A DNA stretch of 39,550 nt from Nanohaloarchaea archaeon B1-Br10_U2g1 (GCA_001563875.1 LKMN01000004.1:1-39550), one strand, 5' to 3'. Counted from the first letter of the stretch, positions 1-7,612 are shown. Numbers and translations are program-made. The notes: a model not told the origin generated them from the letters alone.

Positions 1-2
1 AA

Positions 3-188
3 GAGTATGATGGCGGCCATTTCTCGGTCGAAAATGTGATGGTCAGATACCCTAATACGGAGGAAGACGGGTTAGAACGTCTTAGAAAAATAACGGATAT
101 CTTGGAGGACGAAGGCTTCAACGTTGAGATGAAAGGCTGTAATGGTGTTGAAGGAGACCCTGAAGACTGGGAAGAAGATCTATTCTAG
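3..188 (+). CDS. C-terminal end of an unidentified protein (partial)
   Basis: An open frame enters from the left edge and ends at TAG 186-188, giving the last 61 residues of a protein. The fragment is acidic and reads like a compact alpha/beta domain (it starts EYDGGHFSVENVMVRYPN and ends DPEDWEEDLF). Residue composition matches the other proteins in the window, so I take it as a real gene end. I do not recognise the family, and the start lies outside the window. Confidence 0.6.
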   Translation, partial: EYDGGHFSVENVMVRYPNTEEDGLERLRKITDILEDEGFNVEMKGCNGVEGDPEDWEEDLF

Positions 189-333
189 CAAGTCTAATTC
201 GCTCTATTCTCACATGACATGTCCTTAGTGTAAGAATATATGAAACCAAATTCGAATCGTAGGAGTCATTAGATGTAATGATCTTATTTCGGTCTAGTTT
301 TCTTATGTTTGTCTAGCTTTCTCCTAATTAAAT

Positions 334-610
334 ATGTGGTTGAAGTCTAAATCAATTCTCTTTTGACTCTAGCAAGATATATATTGAAGGTAATAAGATT
401 ATAAAGACTGCAAAGCTAACTATTCCTTTAAAAAGGCTGAAAAAGTATGCTATTGTTGAAGCTAACGTCAAAGACACAGCGTTAACGGTTACAATAGCTC
501 TTACCAGTTTTTTTTCAGGATTTTCTACCATAGAAAACTACTTAACAAGCTATCTTTTTCTAGATACGGTTCTCGGTATACTCGATAACTCCGTCCTATT
601 CTTTTTATGA
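334..610 (+). pseudogene. Possible frameshifted small membrane protein gene
   Basis: An ATG at 334 opens MWLKSKSILF and then hits TGA at 364-366. The +1 frame continues without a stop from there to TGA 608-610. Dropping one T from the TTTT run at 361-364 would join both into a 91-residue protein: a short polar segment with a beta-type pattern (KIYIEGNKIIKTAKLTIPL) followed by two hydrophobic stretches at about residues 48-62 and 70-91. The downstream frame has no ATG, GTG or TTG of its own before the coding-like part. It may be a decayed gene, a base-call error in a homopolymer, or chance. I cannot name the family. Confidence 0.35.
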
Positions 611-632
611 GTTGTAATAGAAACTAGTTTAT

Positions 633-800
633 ATGTCAACACTATACTTTTTGACAGGTTTTCTAAGCGGTATATTCTTAGGTGTAGGACTTTCTATCTT
701 CTATCTTAGATGGAAGGTTAAAACACAGTTAACGGGTATGCAGGATCAGATGGAAGAGATGATGGATATAACAGAGGATTTGAACCGAGAAGAAGAGTAA
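633..800 (+). CDS. Small single-pass membrane protein, 55 aa
   Basis: ATG 633 to TAA 798-800 encodes 55 residues. Residues 4-24 form one transmembrane helix rich in Gly, Phe and Leu with a GxxxG-like spacing (GFLSGIFLGVGL), followed by a basic stop-transfer RWKVK and a charged helical cytoplasmic tail containing MQDQMEEMMDITEDLNREEE. This layout resembles small bacterial and archaeal proteins with one N-terminal helix and a coiled tail, but I cannot assign a function. It lies 10 bp from the convergent DUF378 gene stop. The clean hydrophobic-then-charged layout makes it a likely real gene despite its size. Confidence 0.6.
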   Translation: MSTLYFLTGFLSGIFLGVGLSIFYLRWKVKTQLTGMQDQMEEMMDITEDLNREEE

Positions 801-810
801 GAAGAAAAGG

Positions 811-1044
811 TTATTGTCGGGCATAAAGCTCGTAACCAAAGTAGACCTGGTAAAGACCTGCAAGACCTACAAGAAGGTATAGAGCTGCTTCAGCTTCAGG
901 GACTCCTAAGGCCTGATCGAACAGTAGGTTGAAAAGATTCAAGTTTTCTCCTGTGAAATGGCCTAGTCCTTCAAGACCCCAGTTAATCGCACCTGCTATA
1001 ATAATCACAAGTGAAGCCCAGTCTAGATAGTTAACTTCGCTCAT
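811..1044 (-). CDS. DUF378 family two-helix membrane protein
   Basis: This 77-residue protein matches the DUF378 (YuzA-like) pattern: an N-terminal LDWASLVIIIAGAINWGLEGL, where the A/G-x-NWGL core is the family hallmark, and a C-terminal helix LYLLVGLAGLYQVYFGYEL. It has two transmembrane segments (about residues 7-26 and 54-72) joined by an acidic loop. The family is widespread in bacteria and archaea; its function is unknown. Start: ATG at 1044. It stands alone between a convergent small membrane gene and the upstream histone-fold gene, 56 bp away on the same strand, so it could be co-transcribed with that gene. Confidence 0.8.
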   Translation of the reverse strand: MSEVNYLDWASLVIIIAGAINWGLEGLGHFTGENLNLFNLLFDQALGVPEAEAALYLLVGLAGLYQVYFGYELYARQ

Positions 1045-1100
1045 TAATTCGTATCCCTGTGTTCAGATTTGTCGTGTCTCCTATTTAAAAACAGGCTTAG

Positions 1101-1463
1101 TTACTTTTGCTGCTCCAGTCTTTCCGCTGTCTTCTCCATCTCATCGGAGATACTTCGAAGCTGATCTATGAATGCCTCTGTACGTGCGTTGTACTCTTCC
1201 TCAACCTCTATATCTCTTAGTGCTACTCTCACATGTGATTCTTTAACCTTTGCTAGCATCTCGGCTTGATCCATCGTCTCATCGATAATCTCGTCAAGCA
1301 GTGTTGAAAGAACAGTGTTAACTACGTGAGGAACATCTCCGTCAAGAGTCTGATCTTCATCCATGTTCTCTCTGAAAAGTCTTGCTATACGTCCTTCAGA
1401 AAGAGCGAGGTCGGAGTTTTCGAGCTGTCCATAATCCTTTGGTATAAGTTTCTCCAAGTTCAT
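1101..1463 (-). CDS. Divergent histone-fold protein with C-terminal coiled coil
   Basis: A 120-residue acidic protein I read as a noncanonical histone fold. The expected helix-strand-helix-strand-helix order is visible: alpha1 about 22-33 (SEGRIARLFREN), a long alpha2 about 43-70 (from DVPHVVNTV to QAEMLA), a short K/V-containing loop, then alpha3 about 76-86 (ESHVRVALRDIE). The loop and alpha3 correspond to the 'grkTVkasDVrlALrdi' end of archaeal histones and TAF/NF-Y-like domains. Residues 87-120 form a charged coiled-coil tail not found in ordinary archaeal histones. The usual basic DNA-contact residues are largely absent, so it may bind protein rather than DNA. The fold is an inference from pattern, not from a search. 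Confidence 0.55.
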   Translation of the reverse strand: MNLEKLIPKDYGQLENSDLALSEGRIARLFRENMDEDQTLDGDVPHVVNTVLSTLLDEIIDETMDQAEMLAKVKESHVRVALRDIEVEEEYNARTEAFIDQLRSISDEMEKTAERLEQQK

Positions 1464-1553
1464 TAAGGGTGTTTTAGAACTAAAAATTCAAAAATCAAAC
1501 CAAGACTAATCTGTGATAGAAACGTTTCTGCAAGTTAAAAATTAAAGAAGGAG

Positions 1554-2459
1554 CTATCTGACCGGTTTCTCGTGTAGTATATCTGCGACCTTCTGACTTG
1601 GCAGATCAAATCTTGAAACTATATGCTTGGCTTGTTCTAGATCTCTGTCTTCAATCCTTCTCTCGAACTCCTGAAGCCCGTCCTCGATATAGGCGTCTTT
1701 TTTACGAGGCATAAAACCTTTTTCAGGGTATGTCTCCGCTACCGTGTCCTTACTAAACGAGTTTTTAGGTCTTTCCTTCCGTGGAGCAATATACATCTGG
1801 AAGAAAGCTTTAGATGAGCCATCAAGATCTGAAAGTATATCCGTCGCAATCTGATCTATAACTAGATCCGGTCCGTTCTCATCGAGGTAATCTGTTCTGT
1901 AGAGCTGGTGAAACTCGTCTACAGTTCTTCCATAGTTGAACGAGTCTAGCATGGTGAAGGCTTCCTTGAGATCTTCCTCATCCCTATCCTCTGACTCTAA
2001 AAGGTTGTAAAGTTTCTCATCTACTTTTTGATCAACGTTGAGATCTGCCTTATCGGCATACAAGCTAGCTACCTGGTAGATCCCTCTGTCAAAGAATCTG
2101 TCGAAGAACCATTCTCTCTTCTTTGGACGAGGTTTAACGCCTCTCCGACCTTTCAGCATCAGACTGGCTCTGTCCAAGAATCCTTCATCTAGGGTAGAGT
2201 ACGCTTTCTCAGGTCTCTCGCTCCACCATTTGTAGTCTGTTAGGATATTACCAATCAGTTTCTCAGCAGCCTTGTCTTCTCTTTCCTCTTTCTCCTCTAA
2301 CTTGGAGTCGAACATGTAAAGTCTTGCTGTTTTTTCGGGTTGTTCGCGCCAGTCTTCATAGTCTCTATAGTGATGGGGGAAGTAAGCCATTTCTGTTAAA
2401 CCACCTATACTCTCAACCTGTGTCTCAGATATTAAACCTCTAGATGTATTCGAGAACAC
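1554..2459 (-). CDS. Unknown protein with duplicated DYxxW-PEK motif
   Basis: A 301-residue highly charged soluble protein that I do not recognise. It carries a short internal duplication: DYEDWREQPEKTARLY at 33-48 and DYKWWSERPEKAYSTL at 75-90 (shared D-Y-x-x-W-x-x-x-P-E-K). A basic stretch follows at about 103-117 (KGRRGVKPRPKKREWFF) and the rest is predicted mostly helical with many aromatic residues. No signal peptide, membrane segment or catalytic motif is evident. ATG at 2459 gives the full frame, but Met24 (position 2390, MAYFPHHYRDYEDW) is an equally good start just before the first repeat. It is transcribed away from the DUF123 nuclease gene, with 46 bp between starts. Confidence 0.65.
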   Translation of the reverse strand: MFSNTSRGLISETQVESIGGLTEMAYFPHHYRDYEDWREQPEKTARLYMFDSKLEEKEEREDKAAEKLIGNILTDYKWWSERPEKAYSTLDEGFLDRASLMLKGRRGVKPRPKKREWFFDRFFDRGIYQVASLYADKADLNVDQKVDEKLYNLLESEDRDEEDLKEAFTMLDSFNYGRTVDEFHQLYRTDYLDENGPDLVIDQIATDILSDLDGSSKAFFQMYIAPRKERPKNSFSKDTVAETYPEKGFMPRKKDAYIEDGLQEFERRIEDRDLEQAKHIVSRFDLPSQKVADILHEKPVR

Positions 2460-2505
2460 TGTTTCAAGACCTATCTTTTAATGTTTCTTTAGGTATAACG
2501 GAAAT

Positions 2506-2847
2506 GTGAAAGGAGTATATGCAGTCCTCTTCAGGCTTAAGGAGAGCAAAAGTATAAAGATCGGAGCGCTTGGAGAGATAACTTTTGATCGAGGACTATA
2601 TCTATATACAGGTTCAGGAAGATCTAATGTCGTTAAAAGAATAGAAAGACATTTCAGTGAATCAAAAAATAATCACTGGCATATAGACTACTTCTCACAG
2701 CATGCTGACCCTGAAGACTACTTTATTCTTCCTGAAAAGTCTAGTTTTGAGTGTGTGCTAGCAGATATAACTGGAGCTATCGGTGAACCTGTTAAAGACT
2801 TCGGTGCCAGTGACTGCGGCTGCGAATCTCACTTTTTCAAACTCTAG
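2506..2847 (+). CDS. DUF123 / GIY-YIG-like nuclease family protein
   Basis: A 113-residue protein of the DUF123 family (COG1833), a compact relative of GIY-YIG endonucleases found mainly in archaea. Visible landmarks: GVYAVLF (residues 3-9) and GLYLYTGSG (about 30-38), the two halves of the GIY-YIG core; the catalytic-type Arg in VVKRIERHF; then HWHIDYF and the family signature FGASDCGCESHFF near the C-terminus, whose Cys and His residues may bind metal. The start is GTG at 2506; an AT-rich element at about 2471-2482 fits a leaderless transcript. Its TAG stop shares the bases CTAG with the stop of the convergent regulator gene. The substrate is unknown; nuclease activity is inferred from the family. 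Confidence 0.85.
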   Translation: MKGVYAVLFRLKESKSIKIGALGEITFDRGLYLYTGSGRSNVVKRIERHFSESKNNHWHIDYFSQHADPEDYFILPEKSSFECVLADITGAIGEPVKDFGASDCGCESHFFKL

Positions 2848-3125
2848 ATGCTTGGTCTAGGCTCAAGCTCGTCCATAAGCTCTGTAAAGATCTCAGCCAA
2901 CCTTGCACCTCTATCTGTTAGAGTAACAATCTTTTTCCTACCTCTTTCTTCAAACTCCACAAGGTCGTGTTCAGCCAGCCTTTGAAGTATCTTAACTGTA
3001 TGACTGTATGTTGCGTCAATCTCGGTGGATAACGCTGAGGCATAGTACTCCTTAGGGCTTTGAAGTTTTACAAGGATTTTTACCGGTTTCTCGTGTATGA
3101 ACATGTATTTGAGTTCTTCTTCCAT
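2844..3125 (-). CDS. Winged-helix transcriptional regulator
   Basis: A 93-residue protein built almost entirely of one winged helix-turn-helix. The helix-turn-helix spans about residues 24-52 (SPKEYYASALSTEIDATYSH and following VKILQRLAEHDLV), and the wing is EFEERGRKKIVTLTDRGARLA, as in MarR-like archaeal regulators. A short C-terminal helix could serve for dimerisation. It has no ligand or metal site that I can see. It is convergent with the DUF123 gene, overlapping it by 4 bp, and a 256-bp noncoding region lies upstream. Targets are unknown. Confidence 0.8.
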   Translation of the reverse strand: MEEELKYMFIHEKPVKILVKLQSPKEYYASALSTEIDATYSHTVKILQRLAEHDLVEFEERGRKKIVTLTDRGARLAEIFTELMDELEPRPSI

Positions 3126-3296
3126 ACATATTACCTATCAGTTTTTTTCGACCTCCTAATTAACTAAAACTGTTACACTCGAACACAGTAGACATTGTTT
3201 GGGGTATAGGAACTAAAGAGTAGTTTTACAGGTTTCAAAAAACATCTTATATTGTCTTAGACTGCAAGGGTTGTTTTAATTCTATCTAGCATTAAT

Positions 3297-3373
3297 CAGA
3301 GTTTTCTAAGATACTTTGGCTCTGTGAATCTGTTAGTTACTAAGCAAAAACAGAAGGTCAATAGAAAACTCTG
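3297..3373. repeat. 12-bp perfect inverted repeat with 53-nt loop
   Basis: CAGAGTTTTCTA at 3297-3308 is exactly complementary to TAGAAAACTCTG at 3362-3373; with one bulged T the pairing extends into flanking AAT/GATT. The loop also holds CTCTGTGA, a direct copy of part of the right arm. It lies just past the stop of the minus-strand gene 3382-4212, so it could form a stem at that mRNA's 3' end or belong to a small structured RNA. There is no T-run adjacent, so a simple terminator is not clear. The rest of the 3126-3381 spacer shows nothing else I can name. Confidence 0.5.
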
Positions 3374-3381
3374 TGATTCAA

Positions 3382-4212
3382 TTAATCCTCTAAATACCTG
3401 TCAATCTTATTCATAACATCCTCTAGCTCCCTAGCTATAGTCTGTTCCTCCTTTGAAAACTCTGAAGGACTGATACGTCCATTTTCTCCGTTAATTCGGT
3501 AGCCAAAAACAGGTTCATCCGTATAACGTTCTCCCAAATAACCTAGGGCCACAGGATAATCAAGACCAACATCTATATGTGCGGCAACCTCAATATCTGT
3601 CGTTGACATATCTTCCCAGCTCTTGTAAGGTGATGTATGGGCACGTGTCTCTGCGAAATGTGAACACCCCATATATCTTGATTTGTTGCTCTCTAGGAGG
3701 TCATTGTCAAGAATTTCATTATCGTCCGCCAAGTCTTCTACATAGCTTATTCGTTGCAAACATTCTTCTTTGTTCTGTATCTCGGTTCTCACGGGCTCCC
3801 CCTTCGTCTTAGAACCGTCTTCAGGGTTCTGGCCTCTAACCTCGAACAGAAGCGATCCTTTCTCTATCTCGTTTATGGCTGCTGAAACATCTTTAGCGAG
3901 ATAGTTGGTTGATTCAGCGCCATTCCGCCTTAAGAGGTTTTTAATCTTCTCTAACTGGCCTTTACTTCGTTCCTTTTCAGAGACTTGGAACGGCGTGCCG
4001 TTATGTTCGTACGTGTTCAGCGACTTCGGAGGCCCTCCGTTGATCTGGAGTGCAAACCTTTGTCCCTGATGATCGTACTCTGTTAGATCCAGAGGTATCT
4101 CGGTCGGTGCACGGGGATATCCGTCAAGATCCAAGTTTACGGAGTGTTTTACCGCCTCTCTTAGAAGTCCTTCTTCTGTTCCGTATAGATCGATTCTAAC
4201 TGGCTCAACCAT
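3382..4212 (-). CDS. Unknown acidic protein, 276 aa
   Basis: I do not recognise this soluble 276-residue protein. It begins MVEPVRIDLYGTEEGLL, has a beta-rich N-terminal half including DHQGQRFALQINGGPP, a central helical region (about 75-120) and a C-terminal part with HIDVGLDYPVALGYLGERYTDEPVFGYRI that looks like a small alpha/beta domain, ending in a helix rich in Glu and Asp. Cysteines are few and not paired in a metal motif. There is no signal peptide or membrane segment. It is likely monocistronic: 127 bp separate it from the upstream same-strand gene. Start ATG 4212 is the first in frame. Confidence 0.6.
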   Translation of the reverse strand: MVEPVRIDLYGTEEGLLREAVKHSVNLDLDGYPRAPTEIPLDLTEYDHQGQRFALQINGGPPKSLNTYEHNGTPFQVSEKERSKGQLEKIKNLLRRNGAESTNYLAKDVSAAINEIEKGSLLFEVRGQNPEDGSKTKGEPVRTEIQNKEECLQRISYVEDLADDNEILDNDLLESNKSRYMGCSHFAETRAHTSPYKSWEDMSTTDIEVAAHIDVGLDYPVALGYLGERYTDEPVFGYRINGENGRISPSEFSKEEQTIARELEDVMNKIDRYLED

Positions 4213-4339
4213 GTCTTAACTATCACTATAAAATGAAATCAGATCGGTAGCTTTTAACTAAAATTATAGTAAATATCTGTATATATCCTATAAGGGTTTA
4301 GTACCTTAACAGGGAATTTATGCTATCTTAGAATAACTG

Positions 4340-4615
4340 TTAAACTATATTTAACTGTTCTTCAATCTGGTATACAGTTTTTCTTGCATGTTCCTTAACC
4401 GCATTCTCCTGTCGTAGCACACGTGTAAAACCGGACTTCCTGTCATGTGTCTTTCCATATGTGCTGCGGCTGACCGTTAGAAACGGCTCCTCATCTTTGT
4501 AAAATCTGTAGACTAGTTCGTAGTAGAACAGTTCTGTGACCGCAGTCACTATGTAACGTGAACCGTACTCTAAAGGTCTCTGTTTGCAAATACTTATTTC
4601 AACTATCTCTGTCAT
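4340..4615 (-). CDS. Unknown small protein, 91 aa
   Basis: A 91-residue protein with an aromatic, beta-strand-like middle (YIVTAVTELFYYELVYRFY, about 21-39), a basic loop with TYGKTHDRKSGF, and a C-terminal helix. Unusually for this window it is close to neutral or basic. I find no motif that names it. The start is ATG 4615. It is flanked on both sides by AT-rich spacers of 127 and 173 bp, and the upstream spacer is shared with the divergent TFB gene, so both promoters lie within 4616-4788. Confidence 0.5.
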   Translation of the reverse strand: MTEIVEISICKQRPLEYGSRYIVTAVTELFYYELVYRFYKDEEPFLTVSRSTYGKTHDRKSGFTRVLRQENAVKEHARKTVYQIEEQLNIV

Positions 4616-4755
4616 GGTGGTAGTACCTTTATTCAGATTAAACTAGAATTATGTTGATTTATAATATTTAATTGAGAACAATATACTCGAAAAAGTGTCT
4701 TCAACCGATTAATAAGACTCGAGATGGGTTTTTAGATCTCATTATCGCAGCATTT

Positions 4756-4769
4756 AGTATTTAAGATTT
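4756..4769 (+). promoter_or_regulatory. Candidate TATA box of tfb
   Basis: The AT-rich element AGTATTTAAGATTT is centred about 27 nt before the ATG at 4789. In archaea TATA sits about 25-27 nt before the transcription start, so the tfb mRNA would be nearly leaderless. Identified by position and composition only. Confidence 0.5.
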
Positions 4770-4788
4770 TCTATCCCATGAAAAGGGT

Positions 4789-5766
4789 ATGTCCGAGGTA
4801 GAGAATGGAACTGTAATAGGCGAGGAAACAATACCGGTTAAACGCAACTATACCTCGGGAGAAAACGAGAGAAAATGTCCAAGCTGCGGTTCAGAAGACA
4901 TTGGACATGACAGTGCAAAAGGAGAACTTTTCTGCAGAAAATGCGGGACAGTTATAGATGAAGAACGAATAGATACGTCTCGGGAATGGAGAGCATTCAG
5001 CTCTGAAGAGAAAAGCACGAAATCTCGTGCAGGGAGTCCAATAACATTCACAAAAGCAGACAAAGGGATGAGCACGCAGATAGGTTACAGCGGTGAACTA
5101 AGCAAGGTTTCAGGGCCGCGTAGAGGAAAATATTTCCGTATGAGAAAGTGGGATAGAAGAGCTGCAAGCTCTCAGAGCAGAGGCCTACAAAACGCTTTAT
5201 CCGAACTTGAAAGAATCATATCCGATCTAAAACTCCCTAAATCCGTATACGAGGAGGCAGCAAGATTGACGGAAAAAGCACGGGAAAAGGGCATAATTAA
5301 AGGAAGAGGTATAGAGCCTACAGTAGCTTCACTAGCATATCTTGTAGCACGCAAACAAGGTATACCAAGAACATTGGAAGAGGTCTCAGATGCTGCTTCG
5401 GTATCAGAAAGAAAATTAGGTAAAACGTACCGGTATACGGCCAGGGAACTAGATATGGATATCAAGCCGGCAAGACCGGAAGACTTCATACCAAGGTATG
5501 CCGGAGAACTAAACCTTTCAGGATCTGCTCAGGCTAAAGCTAAAAAGTATATCAAAGAGGCTCGTAAAAGAAAAGTACTTGCCGGTAGAAGTCCAAAAGC
5601 TATTGTAGCCGCAGTACTTTACTTGGCAGCAATAGTTGAAGGAGAGCAGCTTACGCAGAAAAGAGTAGCTGACACAGTAGGGGTTACTTCTGTCACTATT
5701 AGAAAGAACTACCGTGAGATAGCGGAAGCCTTAGAGATCTACGAGGAGGTAGAAAAGTCCCGTTAA
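4789..5766 (+). CDS. tfb: Transcription initiation factor B (TFB/TFIIB)
   Basis: TFB bridges TATA-bound TBP and RNA polymerase at archaeal promoters. The 325-residue protein has the full architecture: an N-terminal zinc ribbon with C-x2-C ... C-x2-C (CPSCGSEDIGHD and FCRKCG, residues 31-58), the B-reader segment SREWRAFSSEE (about 65-75), then two cyclin-like repeats (about 125-220 and 225-320). The length is typical. Cyclin repeat 2 carries the recognition segment QKRVADTVGVTSVTIRKNY, the helix-turn-helix that reads the BRE element. It is transcribed alone, divergent from the 91-residue gene. It is the only TFB in this window. Confidence 0.96.
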   Translation: MSEVENGTVIGEETIPVKRNYTSGENERKCPSCGSEDIGHDSAKGELFCRKCGTVIDEERIDTSREWRAFSSEEKSTKSRAGSPITFTKADKGMSTQIGYSGELSKVSGPRRGKYFRMRKWDRRAASSQSRGLQNALSELERIISDLKLPKSVYEEAARLTEKAREKGIIKGRGIEPTVASLAYLVARKQGIPRTLEEVSDAASVSERKLGKTYRYTARELDMDIKPARPEDFIPRYAGELNLSGSAQAKAKKYIKEARKRKVLAGRSPKAIVAAVLYLAAIVEGEQLTQKRVADTVGVTSVTIRKNYREIAEALEIYEEVEKSR

Positions 5767-5799
5767 GTTGGTTCGATATCTCTCGAACATATACATCCG

Positions 5800-5810
5800 T
5801 CTATAAAAAC
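5800..5810 (+). promoter_or_regulatory. TATA box deciding the start of the secreted protein
   Basis: TCTATAAAAAC is centred about 27 nt before ATG 5832 but only about 12 nt before ATG 5817. This spacing supports the downstream ATG as a leaderless start and argues against the extra five residues MCHLC. Confidence 0.55.
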
Positions 5811-5831
5811 TATGAGATGTGTCATCTTTGT

Positions 5832-6371
5832 ATGAGAAAAGTAACTATTTTAGCTTTAGTAGTGCTTCTCGCAGGTTTGACTCTTGCGGTAGTAGATCAG
5901 CCAGAGCCGGATGACGGAGAAGTAGCCATAACAGATATTGAACAGCAGTTCGACCACAGCTTTAATGTTACAGAAGACCAGTACAACGAGACAGAAACCG
6001 GTTTAATAAACTATGAGGTCCAGAACGGAACAGTAACCTTTGAAGGTGTTCTACAGACACCTACGCCTCCACCATGTAACACTCTACAGGAAGAAGTTAA
6101 TGAAACCGACGACAGCTACCGGTTTGAAATAGATGTACAGGCTTCCGATGATGAAGGACAGATCTGTCCGCAGGTAATCACATACCAAAAGTATAACGCA
6201 ACCTTTGATGCCGAAGAGCCATACAGTCTTGAAATAGTTCATGAAGATGAGGTTGTTGAATCAATAGAGGTTGGAGAGACAGGAGAAGACCTAGATGAAA
6301 CAGAAGATGATAGAAACAGTAACAGAACTGTCTTTGACTCCATAAGAGAGTGGTTTTCTAACCTCTTCTAA
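5832..6371 (+). CDS. Secreted acidic protein with a two-cysteine beta domain
   Basis: 179 residues beginning MRKVTILALVVLLAGLTLA, a clean signal peptide or N-terminal anchor (charged MRK, then a hydrophobic core to about residue 19). There is no lipobox cysteine. The mature part is strongly acidic. About residues 60-140 form one beta-rich domain with two cysteines (PPPCNTL and GQICPQVI) placed to make a disulfide, several N-x-S/T sites for possible N-glycosylation, and a charged C-terminal tail ending in an amphipathic helix. Extracellular or cell-surface location is inferred. The frame could open at ATG 5817, but the TATA position supports 5832. Function unknown. Confidence 0.7.
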   Translation: MRKVTILALVVLLAGLTLAVVDQPEPDDGEVAITDIEQQFDHSFNVTEDQYNETETGLINYEVQNGTVTFEGVLQTPTPPPCNTLQEEVNETDDSYRFEIDVQASDDEGQICPQVITYQKYNATFDAEEPYSLEIVHEDEVVESIEVGETGEDLDETEDDRNSNRTVFDSIREWFSNLF

Positions 6372-6383
6372 AACTGTTCTTTT

Positions 6384-7580
6384 TTACTGGTTTGAAGAGA
6401 TTATCTCTATAACGTCTCGGTGCTCCAGTTCATGGTCTGAACCTATCTGTCTACTATTCCTACAGTCTATTGCGTGTAGGAAGCCTTCACCAATATCGGA
6501 GTGGATATGGTATGCAAACTCCTCTGCAGTAGTCTTTGGAGGCATGAGAAAACAGTCTGGTAGAATATTGCCGTGTTCATCTCCCAGACCATCTGCTCCT
6601 CCTGGAAAAATTGCTATAACACCTAGTTCATTAAAAAGCGCTGTTTCAAGTGCTTTTTGGACGCCTGTTCCTCCGTACTCGTTCATGAACTCTCTAATCT
6701 TTTCAAGTCCTTCCTTTTTCTCTTCAGGCAGATCTTTTTCTATATTAAAGTCGTCTTGACCAGGATAGTAGTCTAAAACTCCTTGTTCTGCCGCGTTTTT
6801 CAGTGCTTTCTCTGCATGGGCACTACAAGGAACAATTTCTAAATGGCTGTACTCCGGGTCTTTGGTGATCTCCTCAAAGTTTTTACGTGCCGCCTCATCG
6901 TCCATCTTGTTTGCGGCGATAACCATAGGTTTAGTATCTTTTCTTATAGCTCGTGCCAGCTCTTTCTCATCTTCTTCGGTCCAGGACGCGGGATCAAGTT
7001 CAAGGTTCTGTGAAAGTATCAGCTGCTTGATCTGGTTTTTGTTTGTCTTAAATGCAGACATCTGTTCTGCTAGTTCTTCCTCTATCTTGACATCTTGTTG
7101 TCTTGTCTTTCCTTCAAAACGTTCTATTCCCTTTCTAAGAATATCTAGATACCACATATCTAGCTCTTTTTCTAGGAAATCAATGTCTTTCCGAGGGTTA
7201 TGTCCTTCAGTAGGTTCTCCTTCAATATCTGTTTTACCGGAAAAGTCTACTATGTGTATCAGGACATCTGCTTCGTTTAAATCTGTCAGGAACTGGTTTC
7301 CAAGTCCTTTACCTTCGTGAGCTCCTGGTATAAGTCCTGCTACGTCCACAAGTTTTACAGGAACATATCTTATTCCTTCTTCGACAAAACCTACTCGTGG
7401 ATCGCTGGTCTCGTCGAAGTCTGGTGCTGCATCCTCTACTCTAACATAGGCCTCTCCAACGCTAGGATCTATGGTTGTGAAAGGGTAATCTCCCTCGGCT
7501 ATATCGTTCATTGTTGCGGCGTTGAAAAAGGTTGATTTTCCGACCGATGGCTTCCCGACAAGCCCGATTTTGTATGGCAT
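6384..7580 (-). CDS. ychF: YchF/Obg-superfamily GTPase with TGS domain
   Basis: A translation-associated P-loop GTPase of 398 residues. G1 is GKPSVGKST (9-17), switch/G2 region DYPFTTIDP, G3 DVAGL followed by IPGAHEGKGLG, G4 NKMD near 223 and G5-like PCSA. A C-terminal TGS domain (about 310-395) holds DCFLMPPKTTAEEFAYHIHSD and GFLHAIDCR. Bacterial YchF has NxxE instead of NKxD and prefers ATP; the NKMD seen here predicts GTP specificity, as in the archaeal members. Members of this family associate with ribosomes. The gene is separated by 12 bp from the convergent secreted-protein gene. The start ATG 7580 places G1 at the usual distance. Confidence 0.92.
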   Translation of the reverse strand: MPYKIGLVGKPSVGKSTFFNAATMNDIAEGDYPFTTIDPSVGEAYVRVEDAAPDFDETSDPRVGFVEEGIRYVPVKLVDVAGLIPGAHEGKGLGNQFLTDLNEADVLIHIVDFSGKTDIEGEPTEGHNPRKDIDFLEKELDMWYLDILRKGIERFEGKTRQQDVKIEEELAEQMSAFKTNKNQIKQLILSQNLELDPASWTEEDEKELARAIRKDTKPMVIAANKMDDEAARKNFEEITKDPEYSHLEIVPCSAHAEKALKNAAEQGVLDYYPGQDDFNIEKDLPEEKKEGLEKIREFMNEYGGTGVQKALETALFNELGVIAIFPGGADGLGDEHGNILPDCFLMPPKTTAEEFAYHIHSDIGEGFLHAIDCRNSRQIGSDHELEHRDVIEIISSNQ

Positions 7581-7612
7581 AAATTTACTGGCCTCAGAAT
7601 TTTTTTATTAGG

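Noticed and set aside
7317-7535. Plus-strand frames inside the YchF-type GTPase, and similar long opposite-strand frames inside hisS, the nucleotidyltransferases, the mutase and lysS
   Set aside because: They are Ser/Leu/Phe-rich mirror frames of strongly coding genes with no promoter or domain of their own.
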